From positions 1-64,000 of the forward strand of contig JANNRR010000057.1 of the NCBI GenBank assembly GCA_031401675.1: a stretch of 64,000 nucleotides of DNA, given 5' to 3'. The number at the start of each line of letters is the position of its first letter. The stretch's first letter is position 1. Of the stretch, positions 8,641-16,694 are shown piece by piece. The translations under genes were made by a program, and so were the position numbers. This DNA is from JANNRR01 sp031401675. GTDB taxonomy: Bacteria > Pseudomonadota > Alphaproteobacteria > Rhodobacterales > Rhodobacteraceae. Below the pieces are notes generated by a model that was not told the DNA's origin, did no database searches, and saw only the letters and a list, made by a program, of their open reading frames with translations.

Positions 8641-9327
8641 CTATCGCCGCCGCAGCTGATGCATCGCCCGCTGCCAGCCCCCCGGACTGACCACGAACGA
8701 CAGCGCAAAGCCGGTGACAAACCCCGCCACATCGGCCAGCCACTGCGAGTTGCCGCCGAACAGCAGGCTGAACAGCAGCTGGGTGGCCAGCAGAAACCCG
8801 ATCAGCGTGAAGGCCCGCAGCTTGTTGGCACCCTTGGCCGCCAGATTGACCCACAGCAGAAAGGTAAAGGCGCCGATCAGCCCATAGACCGGCGGATAGC
8901 CCCCGATCAGCGGCAGCGGATCATCCAGCACCAGCCCATAGACCGCCGCCCCTACGATGGCCGCCCCGAAAAACACCGCCAGCACCGCCCACGGCCGGTA
9001 AATCTCGCCCACCATCTTGCCCAGGGCGAGGATGAACACCACCACGAACAAGGCATGGGTGAAGCTGCCATGCACGAACGGATAGGTGACAAAACGCAGC
9101 AGATGTTCGCCCGGGAACAGCCGGTTTTCCAGCATCCAGTCGAACACCGTGTTCAGAAACGCAAACCGCTCCACCGCCTCCAGCCGCCAGCCCACCGCCT
9201 GCGGCCCGCCGACCAGACCCCGCGACCCCAGCCCGAACCCGATCTCGATCAGCAGGGTCGGCACGGCCAGCAGCCACACCACCGGCGGCAACGGATTGAG
9301 CGGCGGGGCATTGTGATCACTGTCCAT
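8641..9327 (-). CDS. Rhomboid-family membrane protein, probably catalytically inactive
   Basis: 228-residue protein with six hydrophobic segments in the rhomboid layout. The segment that should carry the catalytic serine (GxSGxxY in active enzymes) reads GGYPPVYGLIGA, and the segment that should carry the catalytic histidine (AHxxG) reads LADVAGFVTG. Both dyad residues therefore appear replaced, by Tyr or Pro and by Asp. The protein is best seen as a pseudoprotease of the rhomboid superfamily. The ATG at 9325-9327 was chosen; the frame stays open far upstream, but that part overlaps trpS and does not look coding. It is divergent from trpS with 78 bases between. Confidence 0.85.
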   Translation of the reverse strand: MDSDHNAPPLNPLPPVVWLLAVPTLLIEIGFGLGSRGLVGGPQAVGWRLEAVERFAFLNTVFDWMLENRLFPGEHLLRFVTYPFVHGSFTHALFVVVFILALGKMVGEIYRPWAVLAVFFGAAIVGAAVYGLVLDDPLPLIGGYPPVYGLIGAFTFLLWVNLAAKGANKLRAFTLIGFLLATQLLFSLLFGGNSQWLADVAGFVTGFALSFVVSPGGWQRAMHQLRRR

Positions 9328-9405
9328 GCGCGGCCCTTCGGTTGACGCGGGTTGGCCCCGGCGATATGCGATGCGGGCAGAAACTTCCAGATCAAGTGAG
9401 GAACC

Positions 9406-10461
9406 ATGACAGCAGCGGTCCAAACGCCTGAGGTCAAACCGGCGCAAAGCTTCACCCCCCGGGTGTTTTCCGGCATCCAGCCTTCGGGCGACCTGACGCT
9501 GGGCAACTACCTCGGGGCCCTGAAACGCTTTGTCGAAATGCAGGACGACGGGATAGAGACCATCTACTGCATCGTCGATCTGCATGCGATCACCGTCTGG
9601 CAGGACCCCGCCACCCTGCGCAAGGCGACCCGCGAACTGACCGCCGGCTTCATCGCCTGCGGCATCGATCCGGAACGCTCGATCCTGTTCAACCAGTCGC
9701 AGGTGTCGGCCCACGCCGAACTTGGCTGGGCCTTCAACTGCGTCGCCCGCATGGGCTGGCTGCAACGCATGACCCAGTTCAAGGACAAGGCCGGCAAGCA
9801 CGCCGAAAACGCTTCTGTCGGCCTGTTCTGCTACCCGGATCTGATGGCCGCCGACATCCTGACCTATCACGCCACCCATGTGCCGGTGGGCGAGGATCAG
9901 AAACAGCATCTGGAACTGACCCGCGACATCGCGCTGAAGTTCAACCACGACTACGGCGTCGATTTCTTTCCCATCGTCGAGCCGGTGATCCGCGGCCCGG
10001 CCACCCGCATCATGTCGCTGCGCGACGGCACCGCGAAAATGTCGAAATCCGATCCGTCGGATCAGTCGCGGATCAACCTGACCGACAACGCCGACACCAT
10101 TGCAAAGAAACTGCGCAAGGCGAAAACCGACCCCGACCCGCTGCCCGAAACTGCCGCAGGCCTGTCCGACCGACCCGAGGCGCGCAATCTGGTGAACATC
10201 TACGCCGCTCTGGCCGATACCACGGTCGATGCAGTGCTTGCCGAATACGGCGGCCAGCAGTTCGGCGCTTTCAAACCGGCGCTGGCCGATCTGGCCGTGG
10301 CAAAGCTGACCCCGATCAGCATCGAGATGTCGCGCCTGATGCAGGACACCGCCGAGATCGACCGGATTCTGGGGCGCGGTGCCGAACGCGCCGAAGCCAT
10401 CGCCCGCCCGATCCTGCAAAAGGCCTACGACATCCTCGGCATGATCCGATCGAGGCGCTAG
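9406..10461 (+). CDS. trpS: Tryptophan--tRNA ligase
   Basis: Class I aminoacyl-tRNA synthetase that charges tRNA-Trp. The HIGH-type motif appears as SGDLTLGNYLGAL near residues 27-39 and KMSKS near 211-215. The tryptophan-pocket region (YPDLMAADILTY, PVGEDQKQHLELTRDIA) is well conserved. The 351-residue length is normal for bacterial TrpS. The ATG follows GAGGAACC. The next gene begins one base after the stop. Confidence 0.97.
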   Translation: MTAAVQTPEVKPAQSFTPRVFSGIQPSGDLTLGNYLGALKRFVEMQDDGIETIYCIVDLHAITVWQDPATLRKATRELTAGFIACGIDPERSILFNQSQVSAHAELGWAFNCVARMGWLQRMTQFKDKAGKHAENASVGLFCYPDLMAADILTYHATHVPVGEDQKQHLELTRDIALKFNHDYGVDFFPIVEPVIRGPATRIMSLRDGTAKMSKSDPSDQSRINLTDNADTIAKKLRKAKTDPDPLPETAAGLSDRPEARNLVNIYAALADTTVDAVLAEYGGQQFGAFKPALADLAVAKLTPISIEMSRLMQDTAEIDRILGRGAERAEAIARPILQKAYDILGMIRSRR

Positions 10462-10462
10462 G

Positions 10463-11536
10463 ATGCTCGGGCACCTTGCCCGTGCCCTCTTGACCCTGAC
10501 CCTGGCCGGGTCGCTGGCCCTGACCGCCTGGACCGGCGTCCGCATCACCCAGAACCCGGCCCTGCGCGCCATAGTCGAACGCAGCGCCGACCAGATCGTC
10601 GCGGCAACCGACCGCATGTTGGCCGAAGCCGAAACCCCGGCCCGGATCATCAGCCGCCTGCAAGCCCTGCTGGCCGAGCCGGACCGCAACTGGCTTGCCA
10701 TCGACGCCGTGCGCGCCGTCGCGGCCGAACAGGGCACCGCCCTGCCTGCCGATCTGGTTGCCCGCATCGATCAGGCCTACCGCGACGACAGCAACCTGTT
10801 GGCCACCGCCACCGATTGCGCCGCCTGCGCCTGGGATCCGGCGCAATGCCCCTTGTCGGCCACGCTGATCTGCCAGGCCCCGATGGTGCTGACGCCCCTG
10901 GGCGATCTGGCCGGTCTGGCGCTCGAATCCGGCAACTACGTCCTTGGCGCCGAGGTTGACCGGATCAACCTGGTCCTGTCGGTGGTCGGTCTTGCCGCGA
11001 CCGGGTTGGTTGTGGTGACCGGCGGCTCATCCGCCACCGTCAAGCTCGGGGCCAGCGCCGCCAAGCTGGCACGAAAGATGGGGCTGGTATCGCCGCGTCT
11101 GACCGCCCTGCTGGTCGATGCCGCCCGCAACGGCGTGAACTGGGCCGCCCTTCCCGCCGTCCGCAGTCTGGACGACCTGACGGCGACACTGCGTCCTGCC
11201 ATCGTGGCACCGGTGGCGTCGCTCCTGTCGGATACCGGGCGGATCGCCGACCGGCTGGGCCCGGCCGCAACCCTGCACATGATCCGCTACATCGACGATG
11301 CCGGCGACGCCCGCCGGCTTGCCGGTGCGGCCGAGGCCCTCGGGCCAAAGACCATCGGGCGGCTGGAGGTTCTGGGCAAAAGCCGGCTGCTGCGGGCCAC
11401 CTTGCGCGGGTCCGACACGCTGTGGTCGCTGCTGGCGGGCTTTGTGGGGCTGATGGCATCGCTGGCCGGGCTGGCAGGTCAGACCGCCGCATCGGTCTGG
11501 CTGCGCGCCCTGCGCCGGGTGGCCCGGCGGCGCTAG
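10463..11536 (+). CDS. Uncharacterised membrane protein
   Basis: 357 residues with no family I recognise. An N-terminal hydrophobic helix (residues about 5-24) looks like a membrane anchor or uncleaved signal. A central hydrophobic stretch near 168-190 and another near 318-340 may cross the membrane. A small cysteine cluster (DCAACAWDPAQC, then ICQ) near residues 112-132 suggests disulfides or a metal, which would put this loop in the periplasm. The end is very basic (RRVARRR). The gene starts one base after the trpS stop, so it is probably co-transcribed. I assign no function. Confidence 0.7.
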   Translation: MLGHLARALLTLTLAGSLALTAWTGVRITQNPALRAIVERSADQIVAATDRMLAEAETPARIISRLQALLAEPDRNWLAIDAVRAVAAEQGTALPADLVARIDQAYRDDSNLLATATDCAACAWDPAQCPLSATLICQAPMVLTPLGDLAGLALESGNYVLGAEVDRINLVLSVVGLAATGLVVVTGGSSATVKLGASAAKLARKMGLVSPRLTALLVDAARNGVNWAALPAVRSLDDLTATLRPAIVAPVASLLSDTGRIADRLGPAATLHMIRYIDDAGDARRLAGAAEALGPKTIGRLEVLGKSRLLRATLRGSDTLWSLLAGFVGLMASLAGLAGQTAASVWLRALRRVARRR

Positions 11537-11894
11537 TCAAGACCGCCTCGACTTGGCTGTGGACAAGCTGGCAGTCACCCCCGCAAGTCACCAAAGTGAC
11601 GCATCGTCGTCACAAGCCGGATTCACTGGCACCCTAGCGTTCGGTCAAGGTCGGCTGATTCCCCTGCCCGGCCCGCTTCGGCCCTGCGATCCTGCTTCCC
11701 CAAGTGCGCGGCTTTCCCACAAGCCTGCGCGGTTGCACCGAGGCTCTGGCGACGTCACGTGGCAAACCCCGCCCTGACCCGCCCGCCCCCGGCTTCGTGC
11801 CGGGGGCCTTTTTTCGGGCCCGCGATCCCTTGCCCCCAACCCCGATCCATCGCATCCAGAGCGATCTTCACCACGCACAGGGAACGCGCTGCCG
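11537..11894. other. Intergenic region with one terminator
   Basis: 358 bases between two plus-strand genes. The terminator at 11785-11814 is the only structure recognised. No tRNA, 4.5S, 6S or tmRNA signature was seen. The T-rich end followed by a fresh gene start suggests the upstream unit ends here. An unannotated small RNA ending at this terminator is possible but unsupported. Confidence 0.5.
11785..11814 (+). terminator. Rho-independent terminator
   Basis: GCCCCCGGC, loop TTCGT, GCCGGGGGC, then C and six T. This is a perfect nine-base-pair stem and the clearest intrinsic terminator in the window. It probably ends the unit containing trpS and the following membrane protein, or a short RNA between them. 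Confidence 0.9.
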
Positions 11895-12617
11895 ATGACC
11901 CGCGTCTGGAACCTCTATCCCTGGATCGCCGCCGGCCTCGTCTTTGCCGCGCTCAGCCTGTCAAATGCCGATGGCCCGCGCTCGCCCCTGTGGTACAGTG
12001 AATTCGGACTTTACGCCCTGATGATCTTCGGCCTGCGGGTCAGAACCTTCCTGCCGCTGTCGCGCCGGGCGGCCCCCATTGCTAATGTCGGGCTGGTGCT
12101 GGTGTTCGGCGCGATTTATGAATCCAGCCTTACCGTTGACGGCACCGGTTTCGGCGGCATGCATCCCGACACGACCGCGTCCTATCTGCTGGCGGCGGGC
12201 GACTATCTGATGCTGGCCATAGCGGCGCTGGTGCTGATCCGCCGCTATCACCTGACTTTCCGGCAGACCTACTTTCTGGCAGCAGGCATCAGCCTGAGCG
12301 AGGGCCTGATCTTCACCGGGGTGCTCACCGCCATCCTGACCTCGGCACAAGCTTACCTGGTACCCTTGTTTGTCGCCTATTACGCGCTGGCCTATGCCGG
12401 TTTCATTGCCCTGCCGCTTGTGCTCATCAATCCCGATCTGCTTTGGCGCGGCGGCGCAACCGACCAGCCCGGCGCGTCTGCAAGACACCTGTCCATTCCG
12501 CTGATCTGGGTCATCGGCTTCGGGTTGGCATTCGTTGTCCGCGTGATCTGGGGTCTGCTTTATGGTCCCGCCATAACGGCGCTTTTCAACCTGCCGCCCG
12601 GTGTGCCGGGCCTATGA
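11895..12617 (+). CDS. Uncharacterised multi-spanning membrane protein
   Basis: 240-residue protein with about seven hydrophobic helices and short loops. It contains the acidic segment VFGAIYESSLTVDG and a later ISLSEGLIFTG with a buried Glu. I know no named family. The start at 11895 follows a long intergenic region with a terminator, so it probably has its own promoter. Function unassigned. Confidence 0.7.
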   Translation: MTRVWNLYPWIAAGLVFAALSLSNADGPRSPLWYSEFGLYALMIFGLRVRTFLPLSRRAAPIANVGLVLVFGAIYESSLTVDGTGFGGMHPDTTASYLLAAGDYLMLAIAALVLIRRYHLTFRQTYFLAAGISLSEGLIFTGVLTAILTSAQAYLVPLFVAYYALAYAGFIALPLVLINPDLLWRGGATDQPGASARHLSIPLIWVIGFGLAFVVRVIWGLLYGPAITALFNLPPGVPGL

Positions 12618-12759
12618 TCCAGGCTCTTGCCATTTTCGCACAAAAACCACCGCGCCTGCGGTAGCCATGCATTTTCGCACACTAACCCTGCCCTTCGGTC
12701 CCTGTTCCTGCCAGAACAAACCCCATACTCTGTCACAAAGAGCCATTGAGGAGACTTTC

Positions 12760-13245
12760 ATGCCTGCCGTCCACCCGCAAACCCGCATCGGCCATGTTCA
12801 TCTCAAAGTTGCCGACCTTGATCGCGCGATTGCCTTCTATTCCGGCGTTCTGGGATTCGAACGCCAGCAGCGCTACGGCGCGCAGGCGGCATTCCTGTCG
12901 GCCGGCGGCTATCACCACCATATCGGGCTCAACACCTGGGAAAGCAAAGGCGGCAGCCCCGCGCCGCGCGGCCATACCGGCCTGTATCACACCGCCTTTC
13001 TGTACCCGAACCGCGCCGAACTGGCCGACGCGCTGCACCGCGTCGTTCAGGCCGCGATCGTGATCGACGGCTCTGCCGACCACGGCGTCTCCGAAGCGAT
13101 CTATCTGCGTGACCCCGACGGCAACGGGGTCGAGTTGTACCGCGACCGGCCCGAAGCCGAATGGCCGCGCCATCCCGACGGCACGCTGTCGATGTCGAAC
13201 GCACCGCTCGATCTGAACAAACTGTTATCCGAACGGGTGGCCTGA
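12760..13245 (+). CDS. VOC-superfamily (glyoxalase/dioxygenase-like) protein
   Basis: 161-residue single-module vicinal-oxygen-chelate protein. The N-terminal IGHVHLKVADLDRAIAFYSGVLGF and C-terminal AIYLRDPDGNGVELYRDRP are the two signature halves. Candidate metal ligands are His in GHVHL, His in GLYHTAF and Glu in GVELY. This resembles catechol-2,3-dioxygenase-like (CatE-type) proteins, but the substrate cannot be read from sequence. ATG 12760 was chosen because GAGGAG lies six bases upstream. A hairpin-containing repeat follows the gene. Confidence 0.85.
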   Translation: MPAVHPQTRIGHVHLKVADLDRAIAFYSGVLGFERQQRYGAQAAFLSAGGYHHHIGLNTWESKGGSPAPRGHTGLYHTAFLYPNRAELADALHRVVQAAIVIDGSADHGVSEAIYLRDPDGNGVELYRDRPEAEWPRHPDGTLSMSNAPLDLNKLLSERVA

Positions 13246-13267
13246 AACGGTGTCAGACCGACCAAGA

Positions 13268-13344
13268 GTTAATTTTCCATGAACGAAAAACTTTAAGTCA
13301 TTGTAATATAACAACTAAAAAATGTCTCGCGCCGAGACATTTTT
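13268..13344 (-). repeat. Composite hairpin/CtrA-like element, copy D (inverted)
   Basis: A 12-base-pair stem (AAATGTCTCG, loop CGC, CGAGACATTT at 13318-13344) is preceded by 37 AT-rich bases and the site GTTCATGGAAAATTAAC read on the minus strand (13268-13284; TTCA-N7-TTAAC). The order of parts is reversed compared with copies at 14893, 33119 and 59055, so the element is inverted here. The hairpin with flanking A and T runs could terminate transcription in both directions. Confidence 0.7.
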
Positions 13345-13431
13345 GGTCGGCGGTCCTCGGCCACCCTGGCCCCGCCGGGGCTGGACCCTTGCTGCCCAAG
13401 ATGCCACTCTTCCGGAAAAAGGGAGAGTTCG

Positions 13432-14304
13432 ATGGCCACCGGCACCCACGTAAGAACCTATTTCGAAGGCCGCTGGCATGCCGGCGACAAAACGATCATG
13501 CGCGCCGCCGACCATGGCTCCTGGCTCGGCACCACCGTATTTGACGGCGCCCGCTATTTCGAAGGCGTCGCCCCCGACCTTGCCGCCCACTGCGCCCGGA
13601 TCAACCGCTCCGCCCTGTCGCTGATGATCACCCCGACCGTGACCCCCGAAGACATGATGGCCATCATCTGGGAGGGGCTGGCAGCCTACGCCCCCGACGC
13701 CGCCGTCTACATCCGCCCGATGTACTGGGCGATCGAGGGTGACGAAACCGGGATCGTCCCGAAACCGAACAGCACCGGCTTCTGCGTCTGCCTCGAACAG
13801 ATCCCGATGGCAAAGCCCGAGGCCGCCACCACCCTGACCACCACCCGCTTCCGCCGCCCCGTGCTGGAGGATGCGGTGGTGAATGCCAAGGCCGGATGTC
13901 TGTATCCCAACAACGCCCGCATGCTGACCGAAGCCCGCGCCAAGGGCTTCGTCAACGCGCTGGTCTGCGACGCCTTGGGCAACGTCGCCGAAACCGCCAC
14001 CGCCAACGTATTCCTGGTCAAGGACGGCGAGGTCTTTACCCCGGTTGCCAACGGCACCTTCCTTGCCGGCATCACCCGCTCGCGCCACATCGCCAACCTG
14101 CGCGCCGACGGGGTCAGGGTTCACGAAGCCGTCCTCGGGTTCGCCGACTTCCGCACGGCAGACGAGGTGTTCCTGTCCGGCAACTTCTCCAAGGTAACGC
14201 CAGTGGCAGAGTTCGACGGCACTCCCAACCAGCACGGCCCCGTCGCCCACCGCGCCCGCCAGCTTTACTGGGACTGGGCGCATTCAAGCGGCGGGCGCAA
14301 CTGA
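13432..14304 (+). CDS. Branched-chain amino acid aminotransferase (class IV PLP enzyme)
   Basis: 290-residue fold-type IV PLP aminotransferase. The N-terminus has DHGSWLGTTVFDGARYFEG and the PLP lysine is probably the K of VVNAKAGCLYPNN near residue 150. The later ETATANVFLVKDG and GITRSRHI bind the cofactor phosphate in this family. It most likely exchanges amino groups between glutamate and Val, Leu or Ile; close relatives act on other substrates, so ilvE is not assigned firmly. The ATG follows GGGAGAG. The hairpin at 13318-13344 isolates it from the upstream gene. Confidence 0.85.
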   Translation: MATGTHVRTYFEGRWHAGDKTIMRAADHGSWLGTTVFDGARYFEGVAPDLAAHCARINRSALSLMITPTVTPEDMMAIIWEGLAAYAPDAAVYIRPMYWAIEGDETGIVPKPNSTGFCVCLEQIPMAKPEAATTLTTTRFRRPVLEDAVVNAKAGCLYPNNARMLTEARAKGFVNALVCDALGNVAETATANVFLVKDGEVFTPVANGTFLAGITRSRHIANLRADGVRVHEAVLGFADFRTADEVFLSGNFSKVTPVAEFDGTPNQHGPVAHRARQLYWDWAHSSGGRN

Positions 14305-14360
14305 CGACGCTTGCCACGACGGCCCCGGATCGGCGATGATCCGGCGTCGGGGGGGACAAC

Positions 14361-14816
14361 ATGCGCAAGTTTCTGGTCGTGCTGGATGACAGCCGCGAAT
14401 GTCTGAATGCCATGCGGTACGCGGCATTGCGGGCATCGCACACTGCCGCGGGGGTGCAGATCCTGTCGATCATCCCGCCCGAGGAGTTTCAGCACTGGAT
14501 CGGCGTCACCGACATGATGCGGGCCGAAGCGCGCGAAAGGATCGTGGCGCATTTCGAGGTCTTTGCGAAATGGATGCGCGACAAGCAGGGGGTGGACCCG
14601 GAGCTGGTGATCCGCGAAGGCGAACCGGTGTCCGAGATTCTGGCGCAGATCCGCGAGGATGCCAGCATCGGCGTGCTGGTGCTGGGTGCAGGCACCGACA
14701 AGGGCGGCCCCGGACCGCTGGTCACCCAGTTGTCGCGCAATTCCGGCACCCTGCCGGTGCCGATCACCATCGTTCCGGGCGAGATCAGCAAGGAGCGGCT
14801 GGAGGCCATTACCTGA
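14361..14816 (+). CDS. Universal stress protein (UspA family)
   Basis: 151-residue single-domain USP fold. It begins KFLVVLDDSRECLNAM, with the Asp that starts the nucleotide pocket. The later VLVLGAGTDKGGPGPLVTQLSRNSGTLPVPITIVP resembles the ATP-binding GxxGxxxxxxGS/T-V pattern but is not an exact match, so ATP binding is uncertain. It is probably a cytosolic stress-induced dimer. A hairpin with a short T-run at 14893-14914 follows and probably ends the transcript. Confidence 0.85.
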   Translation: MRKFLVVLDDSRECLNAMRYAALRASHTAAGVQILSIIPPEEFQHWIGVTDMMRAEARERIVAHFEVFAKWMRDKQGVDPELVIREGEPVSEILAQIREDASIGVLVLGAGTDKGGPGPLVTQLSRNSGTLPVPITIVPGEISKERLEAIT

Positions 14817-15231
14817 CCGGACGCCCGGTTGGAGAGACTGCTGCGGGCCTTCTGGCGCGGCGATAAGGTGGTGAAGGGTTCGGCTACTAGCCGTGTCCAG
14901 ACTCGGACACTTTTGTAACTCATTGATATAGCTATATAAATGAAAATCTGTTAACTGAATTTTAACCTGAACGAACCCCGGTGCAATGCCAAGGAAGGCC
15001 TCGCCCACTGCGCTGCCGGTGCTGCATTGTTGCGATAGGTCGGCGAGGTGTGGTTGCCATGGAGGGAGCTGGCCAGCCAGTTCCGCCAAGGACCCGAACA
15101 GCGCTTGACCCGCTTGCGCGCTTGAGGCCTGTTCAGTCGGCATAAGGCACCTCGGGCAGCCACACGATCATCCGCTAGCCGAATCGGCAATTTCAAGCTA
15201 TTGTAACTGCACGTTTCATATCGCTGGTTGG
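14817..15231. other. Intergenic region with composite repeat
   Basis: 415 bases. It contains the hairpin/CtrA-like element at 14893-14966 and then about 230 bases of ordinary composition. Open frames on the minus strand over 14951-15196 give no recognisable protein in any frame. The promoter of the downstream lipoprotein gene presumably lies in the AT-richer 15180-15230. Confidence 0.5.
14893..14966 (+). repeat. Composite hairpin/CtrA-like element, copy A
   Basis: GTGTCC...GGACAC hairpin (14893-14910) followed by TTTT, about 40 AT-rich bases, then TTAACTGAATTTTAAC at 14951-14966. That is an exact TTAA-N7-TTAAC, the published consensus for the cell-cycle regulator CtrA. The hairpin sits where the terminator of the universal stress gene is expected. 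Confidence 0.7.
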
Positions 15232-15693
15232 GTGATCAAAATGATTTTAATGGCCAGGCGCCTTTCGGCGCTGTTCGCAATACTATTGCTGTTCGGTGCC
15301 TGCGACCCGCTGATCAGTTCGTTTTCGGAAGAAGCCTATCGCAACGCAACCTCGCTGAAAGCCCGCAGTCTGGCTTTGGTCGTGCAATCTGGCGAACCCT
15401 ATGCCAGTCATGCCGACGACGCCGAAACGCTTTTGGTCGATATCGATGCCGCCTATGAGTTTCTGAAGGGCCGCTCCGGAAATGACGATGCCGTTCGACA
15501 GTGGGAAATCCTGCGCAATCCCGGCGGCAATATGATTGGCGGATTTGTCGCGCTTTGGCAGCAAAGTGGCAAGGTTTCGGAATTCGCGCGCAATGATGCC
15601 GCCGCTGAAATTTCGGCAGGATTTGACTATGTGATCTGCCTTGAAGCCTTCAAACGCGATCCGAAAAGTTGCAACAATCGGCAGGAGGAGTAG
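15232..15693 (+). CDS. Uncharacterised small lipoprotein
   Basis: About 150 residues. The N-terminal hydrophobic segment ends in LLFGAC, a plausible lipobox with the modified cysteine near residue 24, so the protein is probably membrane-anchored and faces the periplasm. The rest is mostly helical and includes a second and third cysteine (DYVICLEAF, KSCNN). No family recognised. The start could be the GTG at 15232 or the ATGs at 15241 or 15250. The next gene starts two bases after the stop, so the two form a unit. Composition is visibly less GC-rich than the flanking housekeeping genes. Confidence 0.7.
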   Translation: MIKMILMARRLSALFAILLLFGACDPLISSFSEEAYRNATSLKARSLALVVQSGEPYASHADDAETLLVDIDAAYEFLKGRSGNDDAVRQWEILRNPGGNMIGGFVALWQQSGKVSEFARNDAAAEISAGFDYVICLEAFKRDPKSCNNRQEE

Positions 15694-15694
15694 C

Positions 15695-16033
15695 ATGTCA
15701 CTTTCTGACAATTGGGAGGATTTCGTCGCGACGGTTCGTTCCGGAGTGACGGAGCTGGCCAAGAATACGTTGGGCGGCGCCCTCGACCAAGCAAAGGCCG
15801 ATGCTGAGAGTTTCCTTGAAACCGCAAAACCCAAACTCCGGCGTTGGGCGGATGCTCTTGCTAACGGGCAGATCACCCGGGAAGAATTCGAGTTTCTGGT
15901 CGGAACACAGCGAGACCTTGCGTCTCTGCATGCGATAACGGCCCTTGGAATGATCAAGACGCGGGTCGAACGGTTCCGTACAGGGTTGATCAGTCTGGTA
16001 GTGAACTCTGCGTTTGGAGCCATCGGGCTCTGA
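15695..16033 (+). CDS. Uncharacterised small helical protein
   Basis: 112 residues, no signal peptide, mostly amphipathic helix; the middle (GALDQAKADAESFLETAKPKL) looks like an amphipathic or coiled-coil stretch. A later part (ALANGQITREEFEFLVGTQRDL) resembles short helical proteins of unknown function found in several proteobacteria. The C-terminus is mildly hydrophobic. ATG 15695 follows GGAGGAG by four bases and overlaps the upstream unit closely, so it is co-translated with the lipoprotein. Function unknown. Confidence 0.75.
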   Translation: MSLSDNWEDFVATVRSGVTELAKNTLGGALDQAKADAESFLETAKPKLRRWADALANGQITREEFEFLVGTQRDLASLHAITALGMIKTRVERFRTGLISLVVNSAFGAIGL

Positions 16034-16112
16034 TCGCTGTTTAGAACCATTCCAAACCTTGACACTCCCGAGGTCAGGGCGCATATCCGACTGGAATAGT
16101 TGGAGATGCATC

Positions 16113-16673
16113 ATGTTCATCCAGACCGAATCCACACCGAACCCGGCCACCCTGAAATTCCTGCCGGGGCAGACCGTTCTGGACATGGGAACGGCCGATT
16201 TTCCCAGTGCCGACGCGGCGGAAAAATCGCCGCTGGCCCGCCGGATATTTGCCACCGGTGGCGTGACCGGAGTGTTTTTCGGCAATGATTTCGTAACGGT
16301 GACCAAGGCCGAAACCCAAGCCTGGGAGCACATGAAGCCCGCGATCCTGGGTGCGATCATGGAACACTACCAGTCGGGTGCTGCCGTGATCGAGGGCGAA
16401 CGGACTGCCTCGGGCCATGCCGAGCATTCGGGCGAGGATGGCGACGTGGTCCGCCAGATCAAGGAATTGCTGGATACCCGCGTCCGCCCGGCGGTAGCGC
16501 AGGATGGCGGCGACATCACGTTCCACGGCTTTGACCGGGGTGTGGTCTATCTGCACATGCAGGGGGCCTGTGCCGGCTGCCCGTCCAGCACCCTGACGCT
16601 GAAGATGGGGATCGAGAACCTGCTGCGCCACTATATCCCCGAGGTGGTCGAGGTGCGGCCGGTTGCCGCCTGA
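16113..16673 (+). CDS. nfuA: NifU-family iron-sulfur carrier protein
   Basis: 186-residue Nfu-type protein with an N-terminal Nfu_N domain (MFIQTESTPNPATLKFLPG) and a C-terminal NifU domain whose CAGCPSS motif binds and delivers a [4Fe-4S] cluster. The TLKMGIENLL segment after it is typical. It is cytosolic and delivers clusters to apo-enzymes. ATG 16113 was chosen from the conserved N-terminus. The order nfuA-tsaB-rimI recurs in Rhodobacteraceae. Confidence 0.95.
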   Translation: MFIQTESTPNPATLKFLPGQTVLDMGTADFPSADAAEKSPLARRIFATGGVTGVFFGNDFVTVTKAETQAWEHMKPAILGAIMEHYQSGAAVIEGERTASGHAEHSGEDGDVVRQIKELLDTRVRPAVAQDGGDITFHGFDRGVVYLHMQGACAGCPSSTLTLKMGIENLLRHYIPEVVEVRPVAA

Positions 16674-16694
16674 GGCGGAGCCGGAGTCCTGGAG

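Noticed and set aside
9328..10767. Upstream extension of the rhomboid frame across trpS
   Set aside because: It overlaps trpS completely on the other strand and is not rhomboid-like; the ATG at 9327 gives a normal rhomboid length.
11537..11784. Possible small RNA (6S, 4.5S or tmRNA-like) before the strong terminator
   Set aside because: None of the conserved strings of these RNAs was seen, so only the terminator is reported.
14951..15196. Minus-strand frame in the gap before the lipoprotein gene, possible transposase remnant
   Set aside because: No frame gave a recognisable transposase motif, terminal repeats or target duplication, so no mobile element is claimed.
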